Numbered from the stretch's first letter, positions 10,148 through 20,031 are shown. The stretch is DNA of 64,000 bases from Hormoscilla sp. GUM202 (GCA_005518205.2 RFFC02000005.1:27082-91081), one strand, 5' to 3'. Translations and numbers: made by a program. The notes: generated from the sequence alone by a model not told the origin.

Positions 10148-10414
10148 AATCGCTTCTTGTTTTTCAGCCTCAATCGTCAGAATCAATTCTTTTAAATGAG
10201 CCTTTGTATTCCCGACCACTTTTACGCAGGGAATGTTTAACAATGTTGTTAGCATTTTATTATTCGAGCGTGGCATAAAATAAATTCCCCCTTGTTTTTT
10301 CTATAGAGCGTAAGAGCGATTATACCATAACTAGAGGCTGAATGTCAACCCTGATAAGGTTTTCCCGTTTTTAAGAGTTCCCGTTGAGCTCCTGCATCAA
10401 TGCCCATTCAAGAC

Positions 10415-10903
10415 CTATTTTAGCATACTAGATTGAGAAGAGCCGATATTATTAGACTTGCGCTTGAGAAGCTGCATATATGAGAAAATTAATTTTTGTA
10501 CATCAGCACGCTCAACTTCAGTACCAGCGTCGAGATTTCCGGGGGTCTCAAAGAACACCAGACTATCGACAGTTTCCATTGCTACCATCTGAAATAAAAT
10601 GTGAGTGACAGGATGTGGCAAGGCCATCGCCCTCGGGTCTTGTCGGGCATAGGCGGTATTGGCGGCGTCTTTCTGGGTAGGAAAGGCATAAATGACATTT
10701 TTTTGCAGCTCGGGTTGGACCCGATTGCTCAGAGTTGTTAACACCCAATTGTCATCAGGGCTCTGTATGATATAATATTGCGAGTGCTTTAACTGCGAAG
10801 CGATCGACTTGAGTACAGGAGCGATCGCCTCCATCAAGAAGGGGGTGCTGCCATCGGTGGGAGCTTGGTCAATCAACAGTTGAATTTGTTGGTCTAAGTT
10901 CAT
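10415..10903 (-). CDS. Conserved cyanobacterial protein of unknown function, divergent from hetZ
   Basis: A 162-residue soluble protein with no signal peptide or membrane segment. I chose the start at 10903 (MNLDQQIQLLIDQ) because GAGAAG lies just upstream; an in-frame ATG at 10924 lacks a ribosome site. The middle (YYIIQSPDDNWVLTTLSN, then TQKDAANTAYA) looks like a small alpha/beta fold. I cannot assign a function. It is transcribed away from hetZ, sharing a 218-base region, which suggests (inference only) a link to the hetZ-patU pair. Confidence 0.75.
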   Translation of the reverse strand: MNLDQQIQLLIDQAPTDGSTPFLMEAIAPVLKSIASQLKHSQYYIIQSPDDNWVLTTLSNRVQPELQKNVIYAFPTQKDAANTAYARQDPRAMALPHPVTHILFQMVAMETVDSLVFFETPGNLDAGTEVERADVQKLIFSYMQLLKRKSNNIGSSQSSMLK

Positions 10904-11121
10904 ATAGACTTCTCGGGTATTCATGCTGTGGGTAGGGATGATGAGATGGCCCAAATGGCGGCGACAAGACGAGCGGGCGGATCCTTGGTAGCAAGATTTT
11001 TGGTCAATGCTATAAATTATAAGCTGTACCATGCCCACTGGCTATCGGGAGTGGCCAATGAGCGTAAAGTTTTGAGTATGCTGGTGGGTGTGTTAGGGTC
11101 ATTGATAGCAAAGAAGTCGTA

Positions 11122-12267
11122 ATGGGGAGATTGGTGCCGATCGTGGAGGCAATCTTTGAGAAAGTTTTTCAGCTCCTGTTGAGAGAACTTAAACAGTCTA
11201 CCCGTGCATCAGAGGGAAACTGTCAAGAGGTGGCAAAACGTTTTGCCACAGAAGTGACGCGGATATGCTCTGAAAGCAAGCGGATTCAAGCCTCCGGCGA
11301 AATAGCTTCATGGGCGCAGACGCTAGCCAGTCAGCGCCTGAAGCAATGTCTCCACTACTATAATTTGGGGTCTCGCCAAGGACGGGTGGAATTACACAGC
11401 TCTCTGAGTGCGATCGTCTATCGCTACATTACTCCATCTGGGCTGCCATCCAGCTATCAAGGCAGGCTGACTCTGATTGAAGATTTTTTGCAGGGTTTTT
11501 ACATAGAGGCGCTGAATTCCTTGCGCCGGGAATCAGAACTGCCAGTTACCTATCAACCGAAAACTTTGCTGGAGTTGGCAGAGTACATGGCTTTTGTAGA
11601 ACGCTACGGGAAACGCCGCATTCGACTATCGCGAGGTCGGTCTCAACAACTGATTATTCTCCGCGCCCAAACTTTTTCAGGGCAGCAACCGCCAGAAACT
11701 TTTGTTGATATGGAAAAAGCAGCGGAGGGATCCACTGGTGAGTCAGGCGGAAACTGGAGTGCAGCGCTGGGAAAGCAGGTGCGAGAGGTGATGGTGGCGG
11801 CGGCGGATCCTAACCCAATAGAAGATCACCTGCGCTTAAAGGTGGTTGAAGAATTGATGCAGTATTTACAGGACCGCAATCAACTTGATTGTGCTGACTA
11901 CTTTGCCCTCCGCTTGCAGGATTTATCGACATCGGAAATTGAAGAGATCCTGGGTTTGACTCCCCGGGAACGGGACTATTTACAGCAGCGCTTTAAATAT
12001 CATCTGAGCCGGTTTGCTACGGGACTGGGATGGGAATTGGTGCATCAGTGGTTGGAAGCGGACCTGGAACGGAACTTGGGCATGAGTCCCGGACAATGGC
12101 AGACTTTTACGGACCTGCTGAATCAACAACAGCGGAGTTTGCTCGGCCTCAAGCAACAGAAACTCCCCCATCAGGAGATCTCCTCCGAGATGGACATCAC
12201 TCCTAGCCAAGTCACCAAAAAGTGGTCACATCTGCTACAAATAGCTTGGGAAATCCGTAATACCTGA
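11122..12267 (+). CDS. hetZ: HetZ family regulator
   Basis: A 381-residue protein of the HetZ family, known in Anabaena as an early regulator of heterocyst differentiation and also conserved in filamentous species that never make heterocysts. Family features seen are FQLLLRELKQSTRASEGNC near the start, LTLIEDFLQGFYIEALN, TLLELAEYMAFVERYGKRRI and a C-terminal helix-turn-helix-like region (EISSEMDITPSQVTKKW). Full length is present with no lesion. It is followed 18 bases later by patU, the conserved order. Its role here is probably morphology or filament physiology rather than nitrogen-fixing cells. Confidence 0.88.
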   Translation: MGRLVPIVEAIFEKVFQLLLRELKQSTRASEGNCQEVAKRFATEVTRICSESKRIQASGEIASWAQTLASQRLKQCLHYYNLGSRQGRVELHSSLSAIVYRYITPSGLPSSYQGRLTLIEDFLQGFYIEALNSLRRESELPVTYQPKTLLELAEYMAFVERYGKRRIRLSRGRSQQLIILRAQTFSGQQPPETFVDMEKAAEGSTGESGGNWSAALGKQVREVMVAAADPNPIEDHLRLKVVEELMQYLQDRNQLDCADYFALRLQDLSTSEIEEILGLTPRERDYLQQRFKYHLSRFATGLGWELVHQWLEADLERNLGMSPGQWQTFTDLLNQQQRSLLGLKQQKLPHQEISSEMDITPSQVTKKWSHLLQIAWEIRNT

Positions 12268-12285
12268 TATTATTATCCGGAATGA

Positions 12286-13377
12286 ATGCATCTAAACATG
12301 AATAGAGAGCCAGAAGCCAACACAGATGAATTACTCGCTTGGCTGCTACAAGCTCCAAGAGCGAACGCATCTACACCTTCATCTGGGCCACAAGCTAACC
12401 TAGAGAATTCCAAAACTTCCAGAGATCGAACTTCACCAGACGAAGATATATGGTGGGGTGACGATATTCCGCTTGTAGCGGCAGAAATTGATATTTTCAC
12501 ACCCGACTCTAGCGGTTCTCCTAGACAACCGCTGGAGTCTCAACCTCTTGAAATTGGAGAGATACCTGCTGTGCAAGATCGTTTCCAGGCTGTTTTAAAG
12601 CGCCGAATTCAATCGGAAATCGCATCTATTCTACCACTATTTCCTTGGGAAACAGAGGTTTGCGAATACTATGATGATATTTCTGACTCCACATTGTCTT
12701 CCGGAGTTCCCGGACTACCCTGGACTGCCCAGCTACTTTACCTGAACCTGCCAGTGCCAGTTAAACTCCCCGAATCTATCTTAGCTCATCTGCTAGAGCA
12801 ATGTCAGCCGATCGCCCGATCGGGACTGCGTGAAGGTGCTAAATTAGTTCAGGCTACCGGCGAGCTGTTTCCTAACCACCTCCAGACTCTGAACGAGTTA
12901 GCTGGTATGGTGCTCTTAGAGTATCGGTTCAATCAATGGGGGCAGTTAGAGTCTACCCATCGTGGTCCAGTAGACCAGAATAATTTCCTCAGTAGTTATG
13001 AAACCGCAACGCCTACCCAACAGATGCAACTATCCTTACTGGCAGCAAGGCAGATTTTGAATGGTCTGACTCTGTCATTAAACTTGTCGGGACCGGTGGT
13101 GTCCAGAGAATGGCTGACTAGGGCTGGGAAGTTGATTGTTCGGGCTAATTACTATATTAGAGATGGTGTATCTTGGTTGGAGATTCAGGCTCAGATGCCT
13201 TGTGCTGGTAGGTTAAAGTTGACCGGAGACCAGACAGAGGCGATCGCCCTTGGAGAAAATCCCGGCAGTTTGACTGTAGAATTGTCAGATATTCAAGCCG
13301 ATCGGACTTACCCTTTGGTGGTTGAGTTTCCCACAGAGTCTACAGATCCCCTGATTTTTGCTGTTTGTCCTACTTAA
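12286..13377 (+). CDS. patU: PatU family protein (single, unsplit form)
   Basis: A 363-residue protein directly downstream of hetZ. In heterocyst formers patU is often split into patU5 and patU3; in many other filamentous cyanobacteria it is a single gene, as here. The N-terminal third is low-complexity and acidic (ELLAWLLQAPRANAST), then a folded part begins near residue 95 with VQDRFQAVLKRRIQSEI. No enzyme motif is visible. An 18-base gap from hetZ implies co-transcription. Assignment rests mainly on position, length and the general sequence pattern. Confidence 0.75.
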   Translation: MHLNMNREPEANTDELLAWLLQAPRANASTPSSGPQANLENSKTSRDRTSPDEDIWWGDDIPLVAAEIDIFTPDSSGSPRQPLESQPLEIGEIPAVQDRFQAVLKRRIQSEIASILPLFPWETEVCEYYDDISDSTLSSGVPGLPWTAQLLYLNLPVPVKLPESILAHLLEQCQPIARSGLREGAKLVQATGELFPNHLQTLNELAGMVLLEYRFNQWGQLESTHRGPVDQNNFLSSYETATPTQQMQLSLLAARQILNGLTLSLNLSGPVVSREWLTRAGKLIVRANYYIRDGVSWLEIQAQMPCAGRLKLTGDQTEAIALGENPGSLTVELSDIQADRTYPLVVEFPTESTDPLIFAVCPT

Positions 13378-13383
13378 GATGGG

Positions 13384-15717
13384 TTGGGTGGATATGTTAC
13401 ATTAATTGTAGCATCCCAAATCTATGAATTAACATGTCTAACTCCTCTGCAAGTTGGCGATCAGTGGCGGCGCATTCAGGCGTTGCCTCTCCCAGTGCCG
13501 GAGGATTCACTCCTGTTAAGGGTGCTAGTACAAGGGCTGGTAATTGTGGGAATTATTGCTACGGATGTGGCGGCAGAAACCCAGATGAGTTTCTGGGCGG
13601 TGCCCCTGAGTGTGGTTGGTGCTACTTGGAGTTGGCATCGGCGCAGAAAACGCAATGTGGCAGTGAAATTCCTACTGGCGATGGCCATGCTGGTGGCCCT
13701 GTTTGCTTTCTTGGGTAACCTGTTCACTCAGCTGAATGATACTAGGCTAGTGTTGGCAGAGTTGTTGATTCAACTCCAGGTACTCCACAGTTTTGACCTC
13801 CCCCGCCGTCATGATTTGGGATACTCGATGGCGATCGGGCTGATTTTGATTGGGATTGCTGGTACCCTGTCTCAAACTTTGGCTTTTGCCCCACTTTTGC
13901 GGATATTTTTGGCTTTAGCTCTGCCAACTCTGGTTTGAGATTACCGATCGCGCCTGGGTTTAATTCCTAGTAGGACTAAAGTTGGTACTAGGAGAAAAAA
14001 TAGCCGCAAATTATTACCATCGCTACCACCAGAACTATCTCTGGGGCGTTTGAGTCTGATATTGCTGTTAATTGTCACATTAGGTTTGGCAATTTTTGCG
14101 TCTTTACCCAGGGTGCCGGGCTATCAATTGCGGACGTTTCCGGTGAGTGCTTCTAATCAAGTGGCAGAAGCGGACAGACCGGAAATTAATGGGATTGCTA
14201 ATCCTGGTTATGTTAGAGAAGGAAATGCTGAATCGGACGGTGAGGGCTCTGGTGGTAGGGGGAGCGATGGTACGGAACTAGATGACACTTTTTATTACGG
14301 CTTTAATACTAAGATTAACCAGAACCTGCGGGGACAGATGCAACCGAGGGTGGTGATGCGGGTGCGATCGCAGGCGGCAGGTTTTTGGCGGGTGTTGGGT
14401 TTTGACCGCTACACCGGTCATGGTTGGGAGATTTCTCGCGAACAGACGGCAACTGTGGAACGGCCTAGCTGGTCCTATCGGTTCTTTTTGCCGAGTAGGC
14501 CGACTCAGGCTCAAACTAGAGAGGTGGTGCAAACCTATTCTATAGTTTCGGAACTGCCGAATATTATTCCCGCTATGACCCAACCGAAGCAACTTTTCTT
14601 TTTTACTAAGAAGGTTGAGGTTGATGCGGAAGACTCTTTGCGATCGCCTTTAGGTTTGCTGGATGGGGATACTTATACCGCGATCTCCAAAGTGCCCCTG
14701 CGCGATCGCACTCAATTGGGACAAGCGCGATCGGAGTATATAGCTAGTATCGAGGATAAGTACCTGCAAATTCCCTCCTCAATCGCTGCGCGGGTGCGCC
14801 AAAAGACTGAAGAAATATTGGCAAAATCCCAAAAGCCCGTGACTGTTCCCTATGAGCAAGCTCTCTATCTGGCACAATATTTAAAGCAGCATTATACAAT
14901 TCAGCCCAACTTGCCTGTATTAGATGAAGAACAGGATCTGGTAGAGGCTTTTCTGTTCGACTACGAAGGTGGCTATCCCGACCACTTCTCTACTGTTTTA
15001 ACAATTATGCTGCGTTCCATCGGCGTACCTGCGAGGCTAGCGGTGGGCCTTGGACCGGGAGAGTTCAATCCGTTCACGGGCCTGTATGAGGTTCGCAACA
15101 GTGACGCCTATGCGGTGACGGAGGTGTATTTTCCCGATTACGGTTGGTTTGCTTTTGACCCCATTCCCGGTCACGAACTGATTCCCCCTTCGGTTGAAGA
15201 TTATCAGACTTTTGGTGTCCTGCGACAGTTCTGGCATTGGGTGGCCGGTTGGTTTCCCAGTCCGGTCAGGAATCTATTGGCGACTCTGTTTGGTGGGATT
15301 TTCCGGTGGGCAGGGCAATCGCTCATCTGGCTGTGGCGACTGTTTACCAGTGGCTGGGTGGGATTGTTGACTGGTCTGATGCTGGCGTGTGGCCTGGCCT
15401 TTCTGGGATGGTTGGGTGGGAATCTGTTGGGGCGGTGGCTTCACAGCCAGAAGCTGGCTAAGTTGCCTCCCATTGAAAGTGTCTACCAGCAAATGCTGGA
15501 TCTGTTAAAGGCTCAGGGATATCCTAAGCATCCGGCTCAAACTCCCTTGGAGTATGCTACAGCATTACGCCCACATTATCACTCGGAGGCCCTAGGGGCG
15601 ATCGATGAGATTTCTCAGGCTTATGTCCTCTGGCGTTATGGCGGTAAGGAGACTAGCTACAATCTGCTGCGGCCACGTCTGCAACATTTGATCCGGGGAT
15701 CCTCAGGGTTTGGATAA
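13384..15717 (+). pseudogene. Transglutaminase-like membrane protein (DUF3488/DUF4129 type) interrupted by in-frame TGA
   Basis: The family is about 750 residues: N-terminal membrane helices (DUF3488), an external transglutaminase-like domain, one more helix, then DUF4129. The frame from 13384 runs to a TGA at 13936-13938 (ALPTLV-stop-DYRSRLGL) and then continues open in the same frame to 15717. The second part holds the transglutaminase Cys-replacement region (DHFSTVLTIMLRSIGVPARL), the His/Asp part (YAVTEVYFPDYGWFAFDP), a membrane segment near 15350 and the DUF4129 helices. A frameshift is also likely near 13460, since ATG at 13434 gives a better N-terminus in another frame. It is a recent nonsense allele or a sequencing error. 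Confidence 0.8.
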
Positions 15718-15745
15718 GATTAAGCGGCTACCTAGTAACCGGTAA

Positions 15746-15827
15746 TGCGGATGAAAGGACTTGAACCTTCACGTCATAAGACACTAGAACCTAAATCTAG
15801 CGCGTCTACCAATTCCGCCACATCCGC
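15746..15827 (-). tRNA. tRNA-Leu (anticodon UAG)
   Basis: An 82-base class II tRNA on the minus strand. The acceptor stem pairs GCGGATG with CATCCGC followed by discriminator A. The D-arm carries GGCGGAATTGGTAGACGC, typical of bacterial tRNA-Leu. The anticodon stem-loop is CTAGA-TTTAGGT-TCTAG, giving anticodon TAG. A variable arm and a T-arm with GGTTCAAGTCC follow. CCA is not encoded. Confidence 0.95.
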
Positions 15828-15991
15828 AGCTATCTCTAAGTTAGCATTCAGCCGCCTCTACTGTCAAGAATTTTTTTTGTGATGGCATCTTTTTTTGTCT
15901 TTGAGAATATTGTTGACATGTAAGCATATATATGATATAATAACCCATTATTCGCCTGTTGGTTGTCAGTTGACCACTATCAACTGACCTT

Positions 15992-16427
15992 TTACCAGCT
16001 ATTGGGCAACTTCAGGATCTGTTGATTTCGCAGGAGGAGTAGGTTCTGGGTTTGAGGGCCCGCCACTCCATCAGGACGTAACTGATTATCGCGTTGGAAC
16101 TTGATGACAGCGAGTTCTGTGACTGGACCAAAGTAGCTATCAAGCCAACCTGCCTTTTCTGGACTATTTCCCGCTGATTGCAACGGCGTCAAAGTTGCTG
16201 TTACAATCGCTTCATCTTCCCTATCTTCTATCTGTGCCCCCCCTCGTTCCCAGGCAGAGCCCTGGGAACGTGCGAGTAGCTCGCTGCGTCTCCTGGGTAG
16301 CGCGAATACGATGTCTCCCGGGTAGTGCGATGGGAGACATCGAGCGACCAGGAGACGCCCCTTTCCTTTGACCCTGAGCATCAATTACAAACTGAACAGA
16401 TTTCAATGCTGCTCTTAAATCTGTCAT
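15992..16427 (-). pseudogene. Peptidoglycan-binding-domain protein disrupted by a repeat insertion
   Basis: The likely start is the ATG at 16427 (MTDLRAALKSVQFVIDAQGQ). After about 20 residues the frame enters a palindromic repeat (about 16231-16367) and is lost. The C-terminal part, in another frame, reads WLDSYFGPVTELAVIKFQRD then GVAGPQTQNLL, a PG_binding_1 repeat of the kind found in wall-associated proteins. An alternative start at 16384 would give a 130-residue protein whose first half is translated repeat. It was probably a complete gene before the insertion. Confidence 0.65.
16231..16367. repeat. Nested palindromic repeat inserted in a coding region
   Basis: Three inverted repeats sit inside one another or side by side: CGTTCCCAGG/CCTGGGAACG (16243-16270), GCGTCTCCTGG/CCAGGAGACGC (about 16286-16358) and CGATGTCTCCC/GGGAGACATCG (about 16308-16341). 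The first matches palindromes at 8040, 36690 and 46165. It interrupts a peptidoglycan-binding gene and changes its frame. Confidence 0.7.
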
Positions 16428-16458
16428 ATTTTTCCTCCCAGCAAGGTTTGTAATTATC

Positions 16459-18221
16459 GGGTGTAATTAAAAGTGACACTTAGGCATTATTAACCGGTCC
16501 GGTAGTTCTACCTCTGTATCACTGGCGGAGTTCTGATACCGCCGGTGATGGCCCCACAGTGGATGGAACAACTCAAATAGTGAATCTGCCTTGATTGGGA
16601 GATTTTTTTACCCTTATGTTATATAATTTTATTTATAAGTTGATCGTGGAGCTAAAGCCCTATATGTCTGAATTCATGAATTATGATGAAACGGTTGAAC
16701 TAACCAGCAGCGCTTCGGAATTAGCTCTAAGATTGCAGGCTCATCCCAATATATCGGCTCGTATTTTATCTCTGCTAGATCTTGTGGAAAATCCGGATAA
16801 TAATTGTGAAACAGCGAGCAGTACCGAGTTGAAAATTATCTCGGAACTCAAAAAACTGGGAAATGATTCTCTTCAAGATTGGGCCAATTCGCAAGAGAAA
16901 AAAAAAGCCTTAGCTTGTGAAAAATCTCCGGGGATGCGCCGTCAGAGAAAAAAGCAACTATATTGGCATAGTCTGTTGGGAACTATCCAAATTATAGAAG
17001 AAACTTTTATTTCTCGAAGACCGTTTTCATCATCTGCCCAAATACATTGTCGAGGTTATTCTTTGCCATTGCAACGAGCAATTACGGATTTTGGAGCCGA
17101 TGTGCCATTTGGAAAAATTCCTGAAAAGCTACAAGAACATTACGGTATAACTGTGCCGATTAGTTCGGCCCAAGCTATTACTCAAAAACATGCACATGCG
17201 GTTAAAGGATCTCAAAAACCAGCAGAAAAAATTACCGATAGAGATGGAGTAGAGCTTCTAATTGCAGAAATGGATGGCACGATGATTCCAATTGTAAAAA
17301 CTCCGACCAATGATGATAAAATTATCGATCGCCGAAAAACCAGATCTTGTTGTTGGAAAGAAGCTCGTCTATCACTTGTGGAAATCCCTACTCAGAAAAA
17401 AACAATTATTGGAGGTACAGTAGGTACCGTAGACTCCGCAGGAAACAAATGACTGCATAGCGCTATAAGGGCTGGGATAGGTGAAAAGACTAAAGTTCAT
17501 GCGATCGGAGATGGAGCCAGTTGGATTGTTAATCAGGTAATGGGCTTGTTTGGAGAACGTGCTAGCTATCTAATATATTTTTATCATCTATGTGAATATT
17601 TAGCAGCAGCAGCTCCTGGAGCTAATGAAAAGCAACAAAAAAAATGGCTGGAAAAACAAAAAAAAGCTCTCAAAAACAATCAGGTTCTCAAAGTATTAAA
17701 TAATTTATCAACTCGCCTGGAACCAGAACATATAGCTGATAAATTTGCTCCCGTCAGAGTCGGTGTACGATACATTAAAAACCGGCTTGAATACATGAAC
17801 TACAAAGATGCGATTGATGCTAATTTACCAATTGGATCTGGAAAGATTGAGAGCGCACATCGTTATGTAATTCAAAAACGTTTGAAATTAACAGGTTCTT
17901 GGTGGACCGTTGAAAACGCTAATGATATGTTAGCTTTAAGGATATTAAGAGTTAATGATGATTGGCAATCCTATTGGCTAAATTTAAACCCAGAAAATTC
18001 GTCCCTTACCTAAGCAGTCTAACAATTATTGAGGCTCTTACCTTCTCAACATCAGTTTTCTGCCATGATCGCGTTCTGAACATATATCAATCTCGGGCGT
18101 CAATATTGCGCCTTCGTTCACCGGCGATATTGAGGCAGTGCTGGCACTGCCGGCACTGCCCGACCAACTACTTTTGACCACATCACCGGTTCATGATTAA
18201 GTGTCACTTTTAATTACACCC
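16459..18221 (+). mobile_element. ISKra4-family insertion sequence, inactivated copy
   Basis: The inverted ends read GGGTGTAATTAAAAGTGACA on the left, with the exact complement on the right ending at 18221. The 9-base sequence GTAATTATC is repeated on each side (16450-16458 and 18222-18230), a target duplication. Length is 1763 bp. It is closely related to the element at 51151-53172, which has the same ends and also a 9-bp duplication, but its transposase carries a stop and a catalytic substitution. Confidence 0.93.
16664..18013 (+). pseudogene. ISKra4-family transposase with nonsense and catalytic mutations
   Basis: Aligned by eye with the intact copy at 51498-52874. This copy has a TGA at 17450-17452 where the other has TTA (Leu), in GNQLLHS. 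A six-codon in-frame deletion occurs just before RPFSSSAQIHC. The second catalytic Asp of DFYHLCEYL is Tyr (IYFYHLCEYL). The first Asp (EMDGTM) is kept, but the third motif reads GSGKIESAH where the intact copy has GSGEIESAH. The transposase is therefore dead by several independent lesions. Confidence 0.9.
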
Positions 18222-18244
18222 GTAATTATCTCTAAATGCGGATA

Positions 18245-18621
18245 TTATTTTAAGATCGTCACAGCCATGTCAGGATTGTCGGGATTGATAATTAACTTTT
18301 GCTGCTTAGGGTCAATCAAAACATCCATGCCTTCCAGGGGAATAGCCCCCAGTAAAACATTACTGCCATCGGGTAAACTCAGAGAGTGTCACCACTCCGA
18401 GGAGTCTTCAGAACCGGACGTGAGACTTGAGGGGGTCTGCTCCCTCTTTTTTGATCCTCTGCTGTCTTTTCGTTTTTATTAGGCCCCTACACGAACTTCC
18501 GGCCTGGTAACAGCGCCCTGACCTGGCAGCGTTTGATTTGGTCTGTTGAGATGTGGCCCCTGCGGTAGAAGGTGAGGTCATCCCCGTTAATCAGTTCAAT
18601 GTCTGCGTAAACTAAACCCAT
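18245..18621 (-). pseudogene. Clan AA aspartic protease fragment pair, interrupted
   Basis: The N-terminal piece starts at 18621 (MGLVYADIELINGDDLTF, continuing to KRCQVRAL near 18511). The C-terminal piece lies at 18380-18245 (LPDGSNVLLGAIPLEGMDVL, ending DMAVTILK). These match the two ends of small retropepsin-like aspartic proteases common in cyanobacteria. The middle, where the catalytic D-S/T-G should follow ALVDSGA, is replaced by about 130 bases that look like a group II intron fragment. The protein is non-functional because the active-site segment is missing. Confidence 0.72.
18381..18510 (-). mobile_element. Probable group II intron remnant
   Basis: On the minus strand this segment contains CAAGTCTCACGTCCGGTTCT followed by a C/G-rich hairpin and CGGAGTGGTGACACTCT. 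This resembles the conserved sequence near the end of many bacterial group II introns. It sits exactly between the two halves of an aspartic protease gene. No reverse transcriptase is left and the 5' intron boundary is not recognisable. The assignment rests on one short motif. Confidence 0.4.
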
Positions 18622-18748
18622 CTTTTTTTCCTGTCAACCTGGTTTAAGCTATATTATGGCAGGTGACGAGATATTTGCCCACATCGGTTCAATGTCTGGT
18701 AGCTGTCGTACCGAACTCGCCAACAGTATCCACTGCCTTTAACCAAAC

Positions 18749-19156
18749 CTACTTTATATCGATCTTCGTCACAGTAGTCCCCCGATCGAGACTACTTAGA
18801 GGTGGCTGAATTGTCGAAGCATTGCCCACTACCAGAGTCACGATATCATCTGGTTGGAGATAACGGTTAGCGACCCGCTGGATATCTGCGACTGTAGTCC
18901 CTTCCACCCCTTTCCGGTACTGGAAGATAAAATCTTCTGGGTAGCCGTAATATTCATATTGCATCAGCCGCGACAGGGTTTGAGAGGGGGTAGCAAAGTT
19001 AAAGACAAAAGAGTTGAGAACGGCATCTTGGGCGGACTTCAGTTCTGCTGGGGAAATAGGAGTTGTCCGGATCTGCTCAATTTCTGATCGGACTGCCTGA
19101 ATAAAGGGCACAGTTGCCTCGGAAAAGAATAGAATAGTTAAAAAATCGCTACTCAA
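18749..19156 (-). pseudogene. C-terminal fragment of an M16 metallopeptidase
   Basis: About 125 residues match the end of M16 (pitrilysin/insulinase-like) peptidases: FIQAVRSEIEQIRTTPIS, NSFVFNFATPSQTLSRLMQY and a closing VTLVVGN. The first residues (MSSDFLTILFF) do not belong to the family. Cyanobacteria often carry two M16 genes in tandem; this is the tail of the downstream member, whose catalytic half is missing. A Uma2 gene on the opposite strand starts only 15 bases away, so it probably replaced or displaced the missing part. Confidence 0.75.
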
Positions 19157-19171
19157 ATCAAGTAAAATCCT

Positions 19172-20005
19172 ATGGTCCAGACAGCAGAAAAAATAGTAAA
19201 GACTCCGATTTTACCGGATCACACCCAGCTACCAGAGTCGGATGGTACTTTTGTGAAGAACTTTCAAGAACATCCCCAAAGCCTGATTCTCACAGATTCA
19301 ATTGGACCAGTATTACGACAACTGCACCCCGACGGACAATATGCGATCGGGCAAGACTGCGGTATCTACTGGGCTCGAACAGACCCGCCAGAAGCAGGAG
19401 CAGTAGCACCGGACTGGTTCTATGTACCGGGAGTACCCCCCATAATAGACGGAGAGATTCGCCGTTCCTACGTGTTATGGAAGGAACCGACCATACCGCA
19501 GATTGTCTTAGAGTTTGCCAGTGGCAATGGTTCTGCCGAACGTAACAATACACCAATGGCTCGCGACGATGAAGGTAATCTCATCAAGCCCGGAAAATTC
19601 TGGGTTTACGAGCAAAGATTGAAGATTCCCTATTATGGCATCTATTTTGTCAATAGCGGTGCATTAGAATTCTATGAGTTGCAGGGGGGATCTTACCAGC
19701 TTCGGAGACCCAATGAACGAGGACATTATCCCATACCGCCCTTGGGAGTAGAACTAGGAGTATGGCGGGGGTTTTATCTCAACCAAAATCAACCGTGGAT
19801 GCGGTGGTGGGACTCCCAGGGAAATCTCTTACTGCTGGGAGAAGAACGAGCCGAACGCGAACGAGAGCGTGCTGAAAGGGCTGAACAGGCTCAAAGAGCA
19901 GCAGTTCCCAGATTATTAGCTCTTGGCTTAACCGCCGAGCAGGTCGCCCAAACCCTGAGCTTGACCATTGAAGAAGTCCAGCAGTACTCTCAAGATCGCC
20001 CTTAG
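19172..20005 (+). CDS. Uma2-family endonuclease-like protein (DUF820)
   Basis: A 277-residue protein of the Uma2 (DUF820) family, a PD-(D/E)XK fold widely multiplied in cyanobacteria and of unknown role. The VLEFASGNGSAERN segment carries the acidic core (IVLEFAS) and the KFWVYEQRLKIPYYGIY segment follows. The C-terminus has a charged coiled coil (EERAERERERAERAEQAQ) and a short helical domain, PRLLALGLTAEQVAQTLSLT, shared by many Uma2 proteins. It lies between two M16 peptidase fragments on the other strand, so it looks like an insertion. Confidence 0.85.
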   Translation: MVQTAEKIVKTPILPDHTQLPESDGTFVKNFQEHPQSLILTDSIGPVLRQLHPDGQYAIGQDCGIYWARTDPPEAGAVAPDWFYVPGVPPIIDGEIRRSYVLWKEPTIPQIVLEFASGNGSAERNNTPMARDDEGNLIKPGKFWVYEQRLKIPYYGIYFVNSGALEFYELQGGSYQLRRPNERGHYPIPPLGVELGVWRGFYLNQNQPWMRWWDSQGNLLLLGEERAERERERAERAEQAQRAAVPRLLALGLTAEQVAQTLSLTIEEVQQYSQDRP

Positions 20006-20031
20006 CTTGAGTCAGTTAAAATTGATAGCGC

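Larger units (their letters stand above)
8187..10276 (-). pseudogene. ISL3-family transposase remnant, interrupted by another IS
   Basis: The N-terminus lies at 10276-10156 (begins MPRSNNKMLTTLLNIPCVKV). The zinc-finger region with CPRCHHKS continues on the other side of the inserted element at about 8805-8730. A central block at 8537-8230 (KKLGIDEIALVKGQGNYVAV) matches the intact ISL3 transposase at 23575-24795 (KRLGIDEISLIKGQGNYCAV). Several stops and frame changes lie between 8538 and 8730, and similarity ends abruptly after MPNADVV, so the C-terminal half is gone. It is a dead copy of a different ISL3 subtype from the intact one. Confidence 0.85.
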
